A DNA stretch of 5,180 nt, taken from contig DFFS01000037.1 of assembly GCA_002371075.1 (NCBI GenBank), positions 1 through 5,180 on the forward strand. The letters run 5' to 3'. Below are positions 1 to 4,961 of the stretch, in pieces. The stretch's first letter is position 1; every line of letters starts with the position of its first letter. A program made the translations under genes and the position numbers. The notes below the pieces were generated by a model, which was not told the DNA's origin, did no database searches, and was given only the letters and a program-made list of their open reading frames with translations. The stretch is from Christensenella sp. UBA3770. GTDB taxonomy: Bacteria > Bacillota > Clostridia > Christensenellales > CAG-1252.

Positions 1-422
1 TCATCGATCGCATAGATCTCGTCGCCGCGCTGCGGGGTGCGTCCGTCGGAGGGTTGCAGAAACGGAGACCCGGGCAAGATGAAGTCGATCACGTGCTCGT
101 TATATGCCGTGTTGCGCACGATCAACCCAAAGCCCTTTCCGTCGGAAGAGGAGCCGAGGAGCTCATCGGAAGAATAGATATAGTTGTAGTTGCCCAAACT
201 GGAAACAATGCCGTATGCAGCGTAAAGATCCGCCTCGTCGTAATCCACGTCGTCGTAGTAGTTTTCCTTTATATAGTTCAGCACTTGATTTGTCAAATCA
301 AAACGATCGTCCAACACCTGAACTTCGGGCTCAGTGACTTTTTTGCCATTGCACGAAAAGACAAACACCGATAAGCAAACGATAACAAGCGCGATCAACA
401 GCGCTTTTGTCAGTTTTCTCAT
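1..422 (-). CDS. S41 family (CtpA-like) C-terminal processing peptidase, lipoprotein, N-terminal part only
   Basis: The first 140 residues are visible; the gene runs off the left edge of the window, so the catalytic Ser/Lys region is not seen. Residues 1-23 form a lipoprotein signal: basic start MRKLTK, a hydrophobic stretch, then the lipobox VFSC with Cys24 as the lipidated residue, predicting anchoring on the outer face of the membrane. Residues about 45-97 match the N-terminal helical part of S41 peptidases (YIKENYYDDVDYDEADLYAA, then a short glycine-rich turn). GFGLIV near 97-102, followed by VIDFILPGSP (111-120) and RGDEIYAID (132-140), is the start of a PDZ domain, which in this family recognises C-termini of substrates. 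The usual LDPYSxY stretch reads LGNYNYIY here, so the N-terminal part is divergent. The ATG lies in an ATGA overlap with the stop of the upstream ATPase-like gene and has a GGAGG seven bases before it. The family assignment is fairly firm; substrate and catalytic competence cannot be judged. Confidence 0.82.
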   Translation of the reverse strand, partial: MRKLTKALLIALVIVCLSVFVFSCNGKKVTEPEVQVLDDRFDLTNQVLNYIKENYYDDVDYDEADLYAAYGIVSSLGNYNYIYSSDELLGSSSDGKGFGLIVRNTAYNEHVIDFILPGSPFLQPSDGRTPQRGDEIYAID

Positions 423-1468
423 TCAGACACCTCCAAGATGCTTCTCTCATTGAGAGCGTCAAATAACCCCGCGACGTTTTTTACAGACAAGTGAACGGTT
501 TTTCCGATCTCAAGCCCTTCGTCGCCGAAAAAGAAGAATTTTGCCCCATTGTTTTCCCCAACGTAAAGCGGCTTATCGTTAAAATAGAATTTGCCGCAAA
601 GAAGAGCGTTAAAGCCGGCTTCGGAAACCGCAAGATCGGTGGGCGAGCACCCCGCAAAAACATCTTTCCCCAAATAAACGTCGGATTTTAAAGTAAAATT
701 TACCGCAAATGAGCAGCCGTCCACCGTCAAAGCATTTTCACTTACCGTACAAGAAAAAACCGAGGGATAGCGTTCAAACGCCGTAAAGACGGAAACCGCG
801 TTGGGCTTTTTTGCAAAGTCGGAAGCACTTCCCTCCTGCATCAAATATCCGCAGGAAAGCACTTTAATGCTTTTTGAAAGAGCCGCAGCTTCTTCGGCGC
901 TGTCGGTTGCGTATATGACGATGCCGTCCTTAAAAAGCGGCATAAAACGCAAAAACGCTTCCTTACGCAACGTGGGATCAAGTTTGGAGAAGATGTTGTC
1001 GATCAAAAGTACTTTCGGGCGGCGAAGATAAGCCCTGCAAAGCACCAACGTCACCTTAAGCCATTCGTTTAAACGGTAAACGGGCGCGTCAAGCATCACG
1101 TCAAGATCAAACAGTTCCGCAACCCTTTCCACCATTTCGTTACGCTCCGCTTTGGGAATTTTGCGTAAACGAAGGGGATATTCCAGATTGTATCTTGCCG
1201 AGCGCCTTGTAAATAGCGCATAGTCGTCAAAGAGCATTTGAAAATCTCGGTCTTTTAGGGAGACGTCGGTCAAAGAAACACCGTCAAGCGTCAGTTCCCC
1301 TTGATACGGAACAATGCCGGCAAGCGCCTTTAAAAAGGTTGTTTTGCCCCCTTTTGTCGCTGCATAGATCACGTTAACGCCATCGGAAAAAGTCGTCGTG
1401 ACAGAAGACAGTGCGGCGTCGTAGCCAAAATATTTGACCGAAAAATCTTTGCAAACTAATTTACTCAT
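419..1468 (-). CDS. Degenerate ABC-type ATPase-like protein (MsmX/MalK/UgpC fold), probably a pseudo-ATPase
   Basis: This intact 349-residue protein has about the length of sugar-importer (CUT1) ABC ATPases such as MsmX and UgpC, and follows their layout. An N-terminal strand region (1-30) leads to the P-loop (36-44), the Q-loop region with YALF (78-86), NLEYPLRLRKIPKAE (94-108), a signature-loop position (133-137), a Walker B/D-loop LLIDNIFSKLD (154-164), a switch region YATDSAEEA (186-194), and a C-terminal beta-rich MOBE/TOBE-like region (about 235-349). The catalytic motifs are altered. Walker A reads AATKGGKTT, with two family glycines replaced by Ala36 and Lys39 while Lys42-Thr43 remain. 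The Q-loop Gln is Asp81. LSGGQ is LNEWL. The catalytic Glu after Walker B Asp157 is Asn158. The switch His position is Asp189. It may still bind nucleotide but should not hydrolyse it normally. No transporter permease or solute-binding protein is adjacent. It has its own promoter, and its stop overlaps the S41 peptidase start by four bases. Family is confident; role is unknown. Confidence 0.85.
   Translation of the reverse strand: MSKLVCKDFSVKYFGYDAALSSVTTTFSDGVNVIYAATKGGKTTFLKALAGIVPYQGELTLDGVSLTDVSLKDRDFQMLFDDYALFTRRSARYNLEYPLRLRKIPKAERNEMVERVAELFDLDVMLDAPVYRLNEWLKVTLVLCRAYLRRPKVLLIDNIFSKLDPTLRKEAFLRFMPLFKDGIVIYATDSAEEAAALSKSIKVLSCGYLMQEGSASDFAKKPNAVSVFTAFERYPSVFSCTVSENALTVDGCSFAVNFTLKSDVYLGKDVFAGCSPTDLAVSEAGFNALLCGKFYFNDKPLYVGENNGAKFFFFGDEGLEIGKTVHLSVKNVAGLFDALNERSILEVSE
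430..434 (-). promoter_or_regulatory. Ribosome binding site of the S41 peptidase gene
   Basis: GGAGG on the minus strand, seven bases before the ATG at 420-422. It lies inside the last codons of the upstream ATPase-like gene. It fixes the start of the peptidase reading frame and implies translation coupled to, but able to exceed, that of the upstream gene. Confidence 0.8.
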
Positions 1469-1475
1469 TAAGTAA

Positions 1476-1505
1476 ATTATATCCTGCTCGTTGTGGAATA
1501 GTCAA
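1476..1505 (-). promoter_or_regulatory. Sigma-A-type promoter of the ATPase-like/S41 unit, predicted leaderless
   Basis: On the minus strand, -35 TTGACT (1500-1505) and -10 TATAAT (1476-1481) are separated by 18 bases. Only seven bases (TTACTTA) separate the -10 box from the ATG at 1466-1468, so transcription should start at or next to the A of the start codon. No Shine-Dalgarno sequence fits upstream. The ATG is supported as the true start because the protein's N-terminus aligns with the normal start of MsmX-type ATPases. Confidence 0.8.
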
Positions 1506-1532
1506 ACAAAAGCTACAAAAAGACCGTTTTAG

Positions 1533-1562
1533 AAAAAAGGGATGCATTGAAAGCATCCCTTT
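1533..1562 (-). terminator. Intrinsic terminator after thiT
   Basis: The hairpin arms AAAGGGATGC (1553-1562) and GCATCCCTTT (1536-1545) pair perfectly over 10 bp around a seven-base loop, and the transcript continues into U-rich sequence (T6 at 1533-1538, three of them in the stem). It begins 16 bases after the thiT stop codon and isolates thiT from the next promoter. It could also work weakly in the opposite direction, but no plus-strand gene needs it. Confidence 0.88.
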
Positions 1563-1578
1563 ATATCTGAGAATTGAA

Positions 1579-2748
1579 TCATTTGATCGATTTATCTTTC
1601 TCTTCTTCCTGCGTAGGCTGTTCGGTTTCCCCCTCTTCCATTGTCGGGGCGGATGCGACGGGCTCGGAGACGGGTTCTGACAAAACACCTGCTGCAGTCA
1701 CCTTGTTGACGATCTTGCGGAAAGAGGTGTTCAACAACATTAAAACGCCAACGGCAAGCGCAATTGCCATATCGGCAAAGGCAAACGTGTTATATAAAAA
1801 TCCCCACGCAACGGCGCCGTATCCCGCTTGGGCATACATCGAAAAGGCAAATATCCCCGAAAGAACGTGCGAGAAATATCGCAAGGTTACCGCAAAAACA
1901 GAGCCAAGCGCAAAGCGAACGATCCCCTTTTTCCCATCGATCCCCTTTTGCGTAAAGATCGCGCTGAGCCCGATACACCCAAAAGCAAGCGGGTAATCCA
2001 ACAGGAATTGCGCGGGATGCAGGATCCACGGATCTTGGATCGCCGAGAGAAGACCGAACACCACGCCGACGATCACGCCCTTTTTAACTCCAAACATCTG
2101 CGAATAAAGCATCAACGGCAACAAGCTGACTAGCGTAATGGAGCCGCCCTGCGGAAGACGGAACAACCTGATATAGGAAAGCGCAAAGGAGAGCGCAATG
2201 GAAACTGCCGCAAACGTCAAGGATCTCGTCTCGGATTTCGGGTCGATCTTTTTGCCGAAACACACGGATATTACTGACAAAACGGCTGCGATCACAGCCG
2301 CGCCGATAAACAACCAAAGCGAGTTGACCGACTCATAATCTTCGAGCGGAGCGATCTCTTTTACGTAATACACAATTAGGCAAACAAAGGTCACGATCAT
2401 CGCCGTGACAACCACGCTCGCAACCAGCCATTTTGCCTTCTTTGATTCCTTTTTGTTGATTTTGGCAAGCAGATAACCGCCGATACCGAGGATCAAGGAA
2501 ATGATCGAAGCCAACATCGGATAGAAATATAAAGGTTGAACAAAAAACTCCTGCGCGTTGTATTGGTTGCGCAAATGAAGCGGCACACACACGAAAATCG
2601 TCACCAAGAAGAGGATCGTGGCGATCATCAAAGTATTCTTGGCTTGAAGCGATTCCTTATCCTTTTGTTGTGAAAAGAAGAAATATGCAAACGCAGCGAT
2701 CCACAACAGCGTTGCCACGATCAAAGGATAAAATAAATAATTGGCCAT
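1579..2748 (-). CDS. thiT: ThiT-family thiamine transporter S-component with an extra N-terminal membrane region
   Basis: The C-terminal half (about residues 172-345) is a ThiT (YuaJ) substrate-binding S-component of an energy-coupling factor (ECF) importer, which takes up thiamine with a shared EcfA/EcfA'/EcfT module encoded elsewhere. Diagnostic stretches are SIALSFALSYIRLFRLPQGG (183-202), SLLPL (208-212), the block IQDPWILHP (237-245) with QFLLDYPLAFG (247-257), RYFSHVLSG (290-298) and the FLYN segment (317-320). ThiT proteins are usually about 180-200 residues; this one is 389. The added N-terminal part has about five hydrophobic segments (near 5-25, 39-57, 75-96, 107-129, 143-163) that I do not recognise, giving about 11 membrane segments in all. 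The C-terminus (355-389) is a hydrophilic Glu/Pro-rich tail. The start follows GGGAGG by seven bases. A TPP riboswitch in the leader independently supports thiamine as the substrate. The gene has its own promoter and terminator. Confidence 0.92.
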   Translation of the reverse strand: MANYLFYPLIVATLLWIAAFAYFFFSQQKDKESLQAKNTLMIATILFLVTIFVCVPLHLRNQYNAQEFFVQPLYFYPMLASIISLILGIGGYLLAKINKKESKKAKWLVASVVVTAMIVTFVCLIVYYVKEIAPLEDYESVNSLWLFIGAAVIAAVLSVISVCFGKKIDPKSETRSLTFAAVSIALSFALSYIRLFRLPQGGSITLVSLLPLMLYSQMFGVKKGVIVGVVFGLLSAIQDPWILHPAQFLLDYPLAFGCIGLSAIFTQKGIDGKKGIVRFALGSVFAVTLRYFSHVLSGIFAFSMYAQAGYGAVAWGFLYNTFAFADMAIALAVGVLMLLNTSFRKIVNKVTAAGVLSEPVSEPVASAPTMEEGETEQPTQEEEKDKSIK

Positions 2749-2776
2749 AAAAAAACCTCCCGAATTCTCGGGAGGT
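2749..2776 (-). terminator. Riboswitch expression hairpin: ribosome-binding-site sequestor and probable intrinsic terminator
   Basis: The RNA arms CCUCCCGA (2768-2775) and UCGGGAGG (2756-2763) pair perfectly around the loop GAAU; an outer A-U pair (2776 with 2755) makes nine. The 3' arm contains GGGAGG, the thiT ribosome binding site. Seven U (2749-2755) follow directly, and the ATG is next. Formation of this hairpin would hide the ribosome binding site, and the U tract could also release RNA polymerase just before the start codon. It is the OFF form of the switch. Whether termination or translation block dominates cannot be told from sequence. Confidence 0.87.
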
Positions 2777-2808
2777 CAAACTGCTTTCGTGCGTCCATGC
2801 CGAGAATT
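2763..2808 (-). promoter_or_regulatory. Alternative pairing between aptamer P5 and expression hairpin (predicted ON form)
   Basis: RNA bases AAUUCUCGG (2800-2808), from the L5 loop, P5 3' arm and the two bases after it in the aptamer, are perfectly complementary over nine positions to CCGAGAAUU (2763-2771) in the 5' arm and loop of the expression hairpin. The two structures exclude each other. Without TPP the long-range pairing can form, free GGGAGG and allow expression; with TPP the aptamer keeps P5 and the hairpin closes. The complementarity is seen directly; the switching order is inferred from how TPP riboswitches work. Confidence 0.72.
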
Positions 2809-2863
2809 ACCTCATCATGTTCTAAGGGTATGATCTCAGCCGTTTTAGGCACCCCTTGCAACA
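2779..2863 (-). promoter_or_regulatory. TPP (thiamine pyrophosphate) riboswitch aptamer
   Basis: Conserved THI-box elements appear in order on the minus strand: GGGGTGCC (2848-2855), GGCTGAGA (2834-2841), ACCCTT (2824-2829), GAACATGAT, then P5 GAGG-UAAU-UCUC (2802-2813) with the conserved UAAU loop. P2 pairs AAGGG with CCCUU. P3 is very short (GCC/GGC). P4 can form from CAUG (2816-2819) with CAUG (2796-2799). P1 is the least certain: UGUUGC (2858-2863) can pair with GCAGUU (2779-2784) over five positions, two of them G-U. The GGCTGAGA segment normally binds the pyrimidine of TPP. Its position before a ThiT gene fits negative feedback on thiamine uptake. Confidence 0.94.
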
Positions 2864-2865
2864 TT

Positions 2866-2883
2866 GCGATTTGATTTTATCGC
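2866..2883. repeat. Short inverted repeat over the thiT -10 box
   Basis: GCGAT and ATCGC arms (2866-2870 and 2879-2883) enclose the -10 box. With only 5 bp per arm, it may be chance. Confidence 0.4.
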
Positions 2884-2902
2884 GTTGCTTGACTAATGTC
2901 AA
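2874..2902 (-). promoter_or_regulatory. Sigma-A-type promoter of thiT
   Basis: On the minus strand, -35 TTGACA (2897-2902, perfect consensus) and -10 TAAAAT (2874-2879, one mismatch) are 17 bases apart. Transcription should start near 2866-2867, just upstream of the TPP aptamer, giving a leader of about 120 bases. The -35 box begins 11 bases after the pgi stop codon. Confidence 0.86.
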
Positions 2903-2904
2903 GC
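2887..2904. repeat. Inverted repeat overlapping the thiT -35 box, after pgi
   Basis: GCTTGAC (2887-2893) and GTCAAGC (2898-2904) are perfect 7-bp arms around a four-base loop. It starts just after the pgi stop. No U tract follows on the minus strand, so it is a poor intrinsic terminator. It overlaps the -35 hexamer and could be an operator, an RNA 3'-end stabiliser for pgi, or a by-product of the promoter sequence. Confidence 0.55.
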
Positions 2905-2913
2905 GAAAAAGGA

Positions 2914-4338
2914 TCAAATAATATATTTTTCAACCTTTGCTTTCGCGCTGTCAAGCTCTGCCTTTTTCTCTTCGTATCCCTTTCTTCCAAACATGGCGTA
3001 CGTGGCATTTTTGCCCTCTTCCACACCGGGTTGATTAAAGGTGTCGATGTTGAGCATAGCGCCGACGAAAGCCGTCTCCATCATAAAGAGCATCAAGAGC
3101 TGTCCGATCGTGTATTCGTTAACCTCCGGCAACGTGATCGTGCGGTTCAAACGATGCTTTTTGGCAAGAGCGTACTCCGTTGCCTTCCTCTCGGTGTTTA
3201 AAAGCTTGCCCATCGTGTTGCCGCATAAGAAATTAACGTCTGGGAACTCGGGCAACCCCTCGGGGATCATCACTTCGGTGCGGAAAGCATCCACGGCGAT
3301 AAAGGTGATGACTTTATCAAACGGACCCTCGGTGTAAAGCTGGATCTGACTGTGCTGATCCGTCACGCCAAGCGCCTTGACGGGAGTTTGCCCCGCATAG
3401 ACTTCCTTGCCCTGTTTGTCAACGGACTTGCCGAGGCTTTCACCCCAAAGTTGGCAATACCAGTCCGCGATGTACTTTAAGCTGTCAGCGTACGGCATCA
3501 TAACGGAAACGTTTTTGCCCGCGTTCATTGCAATAAATTGCAACGTGGCAGCCATCAAGGGCATATTCTTGTACGGATTGGCTGTTTTGAAGCCTTTCTT
3601 GACCATATCCCTTGCGCCTGCAAGCATCTTTTTGATGTCAATACCAAGCACCGCTGCGGGAAGAAGACCGACCGGAGAAAGCTCCGAGAAACGGCCACCG
3701 ACACCGGATGGGATAAAGAAGGTTTTAAAGCCCTCCTTTTTGGCAAGTTTGATCAAATTGCCCTTTTCCTTGTCGGTCGTTGCGATCACGTGACTCGCAT
3801 AGTCAGCGCCGAGCGCCTTTTTCAGGATGTCGGTGATTACAAGGTATTGGCTCATGGTCTCGCTGGTCGCACCGCTCTTTGTGATCACGTTGAACATCGT
3901 GGTTTTCACGTCGACGATGTCAAGAAGCGCTGCCATACGTTCCGGATCGACGTTGTCCTCAACGTAGAACTTGGGGCCTCTGCGCAGTTTGTAGGGAAGC
4001 TCGTTGTAATGCAAGTGACGAAGCGCCTGAAAAACCGCGATGGGGCCGAGGGCGCTGCCGCCGATGCCCAAAACGACAAAAGTCTTGAAGTTTTTCCTTA
4101 CGCCTTTTGCGGTTTCCAAAACATCCGCCACGATCTCGTTTTGATTGAAAGGAAGGTCAAGCCATCCCTGCCAACCGGCGCCACCCTGCGCTTTTACGCT
4201 GTCGTACGCATCCTTGACCGTTTTTGACACGGCGGAGATGTCCGCTTCTTTGATCCCCTGCTCCGCACCGATGTAGTCGCGCATCATGTTGTTGAAGTCA
4301 AAGCGGATCTGGTTATCGTTTTTGTTAAATTTTGCCAT
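2914..4338 (-). CDS. pgi: Glucose-6-phosphate isomerase
   Basis: Cytoplasmic enzyme interconverting glucose-6-phosphate and fructose-6-phosphate, in glycolysis and gluconeogenesis. The protein is complete at 474 residues, a usual size for Gram-positive PGI (about 450). Two SIS-type sugar-phosphate isomerase domains are visible. Key stretches are GIGGSALGP (91-99), the phosphate-binding TKSGATSET (153-161, Thr for the more common Ser), the family signature GGRFSELSPVGLLPAA (214-229), the second signature GESLGK (299-304, with the family's catalytic-base Glu at 300), DQHSQIQLYTEGP (327-339, ring-opening His329), and QPGVEEGK (436-443, catalytic Lys443). All expected catalytic residues are present. 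It starts 20 bases after hpf; its AAGGAG (4353-4358) adjoins the hpf stop codon and lies 14 bases before the ATG, longer than ideal, but no better in-frame start exists. It is probably co-transcribed with hpf. No convincing terminator follows, so read-through would enter the thiT riboswitch. Confidence 0.98.
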   Translation of the reverse strand: MAKFNKNDNQIRFDFNNMMRDYIGAEQGIKEADISAVSKTVKDAYDSVKAQGGAGWQGWLDLPFNQNEIVADVLETAKGVRKNFKTFVVLGIGGSALGPIAVFQALRHLHYNELPYKLRRGPKFYVEDNVDPERMAALLDIVDVKTTMFNVITKSGATSETMSQYLVITDILKKALGADYASHVIATTDKEKGNLIKLAKKEGFKTFFIPSGVGGRFSELSPVGLLPAAVLGIDIKKMLAGARDMVKKGFKTANPYKNMPLMAATLQFIAMNAGKNVSVMMPYADSLKYIADWYCQLWGESLGKSVDKQGKEVYAGQTPVKALGVTDQHSQIQLYTEGPFDKVITFIAVDAFRTEVMIPEGLPEFPDVNFLCGNTMGKLLNTERKATEYALAKKHRLNRTITLPEVNEYTIGQLLMLFMMETAFVGAMLNIDTFNQPGVEEGKNATYAMFGRKGYEEKKAELDSAKAKVEKYII

Positions 4339-4358
4339 AGTGATCGTTATCTCTCCTT

Positions 4359-4904
4359 TTAGTACTGCGGCTCGATAAGACCAACCGTCTTGTCGTACCT
4401 TCTGTACACGATATTTACCTTACCCGTGGTGGGGTTCAAATACACAAAGAACTTATTCTCCAAAAGATCCATCTGCTCGATCGCCTCGTCAACGCTCATG
4501 GGCAACAGCTCAAATTTCTTGGTTTTGACGATGGTGGGGATCTCCGCCTCTTGGGTGTCATTCATTTCAATGGCTTCCGCTTCTGCTACTTGGAAGTTGA
4601 AGAAACTGTCCTTAAAGGTTTTGTTGAGCCTTGTTCTGTGCTTACGGATTTGCCTGTCGATCTTGGGGATCACGATGTCGATATTGTTGTACATATTGTC
4701 GCTGGTCTCTTCGCTGCGGATCACAGCGCCGTTGACGATGATGGTGACTTCCAAGGTATATCTGCCTTTGTGCTCTTCCTTGCAAACCACGCGTGCTGTA
4801 ACGTCATCGGAAAAGAAGCGATCCAATCTCTCCGCTTTCTTGCGGATGATCTCGTCAAGTTTGTCACTTACCGAATAATTTTTACCCACAATGTCGATTT
4901 TCAT
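4359..4904 (-). CDS. hpf: Ribosome hibernation promoting factor, long form
   Basis: This 181-residue protein matches long HPF, which binds the 30S decoding region and joins two 70S ribosomes into inactive 100S dimers under starvation or stress. Residues 1 to about 97 are the S30AE domain (MKIDIVGKNY, LDEIIRKKAERLDRFF, then MYNNIDIVIPKIDRQIRKHR at 71-90, the typical basic helix). Residues about 98-123 are a variable acidic linker. Residues 124-181 are the C-terminal dimerisation domain (IVKTKKFELLPMSVDEAIEQ at 125-144, then KFFVYLNPTTGKVNIVYRR at 151-169). The start is well supported: AGGAGG (4911-4916) lies six bases before the ATG. A -10-like TATAAT lies at 4927-4932. The order clpC-hpf-pgi places a stress and dormancy gene beside a glycolytic gene. 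Confidence 0.97.
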   Translation of the reverse strand: MKIDIVGKNYSVSDKLDEIIRKKAERLDRFFSDDVTARVVCKEEHKGRYTLEVTIIVNGAVIRSEETSDNMYNNIDIVIPKIDRQIRKHRTRLNKTFKDSFFNFQVAEAEAIEMNDTQEAEIPTIVKTKKFELLPMSVDEAIEQMDLLENKFFVYLNPTTGKVNIVYRRYDKTVGLIEPQY

Positions 4905-4926
4905 ATAGTGCCTCCTTTTGGTGGAA

Positions 4927-4932
4927 ATTATA
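4927..4932 (-). promoter_or_regulatory. Probable -10 box of the hpf-pgi unit
   Basis: A perfect TATAAT on the minus strand, directly preceded by TG, ends 10 bases before the AGGAGG of hpf. No TTGACA-like -35 is found at 16-19 bases (the 17-base position reads ATATTC). A weak or activator-dependent promoter is likely. I see no convincing match to SigH or SigB promoters, which drive hpf in some Bacillus species. Confidence 0.55.
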
Positions 4933-4936
4933 CAAA

Positions 4937-4950
4937 CGCCCTAAAGGGCG
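4937..4950. repeat. GC-rich inverted repeat between clpC and hpf
   Basis: CGCCC and GGGCG are perfect 5-bp arms around TAAA (6 bp with a two-base loop is also possible). It begins 11 bases after the clpC stop. On the minus strand it is followed by TTTGTATAAT, a poor U tract, so at best it is a weak clpC terminator. It occupies the spacer just upstream of the predicted hpf -10 box, so it could instead be an operator. Confidence 0.55.
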
Positions 4951-4961
4951 AATATACCGTT

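Noticed and set aside
54..374. Open frame of 106 codons on the plus strand
   Set aside because: It is antisense to the S41 peptidase N-terminal part, which shows a lipobox, a PDZ start and a proper ribosome binding site.
419..1468. Treating the ATPase-like gene as a pseudogene
   Set aside because: There is no frameshift or internal stop, the length is normal for the family, it has a good promoter, and a coupled downstream gene follows. Motif loss alone fits a pseudo-enzyme better.
1461..1688. Minus-strand frame of 75 codons across the thiT end and terminator
   Set aside because: It overlaps the thiT 3' end in another frame, runs through the terminator hairpin, and has low-complexity, unrecognisable content.
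2887..2904. Intrinsic terminator of pgi
   Set aside because: The 7-bp stem is perfect, but the minus-strand sequence after it is A-rich with no U tract, and it overlaps the thiT -35 box.
3538..4227. Open frame of 229 codons on the plus strand
   Set aside because: It lies antisense within pgi, whose protein has every family motif. The plus-strand product resembles nothing, and I see no convincing ribosome binding site or promoter for it.
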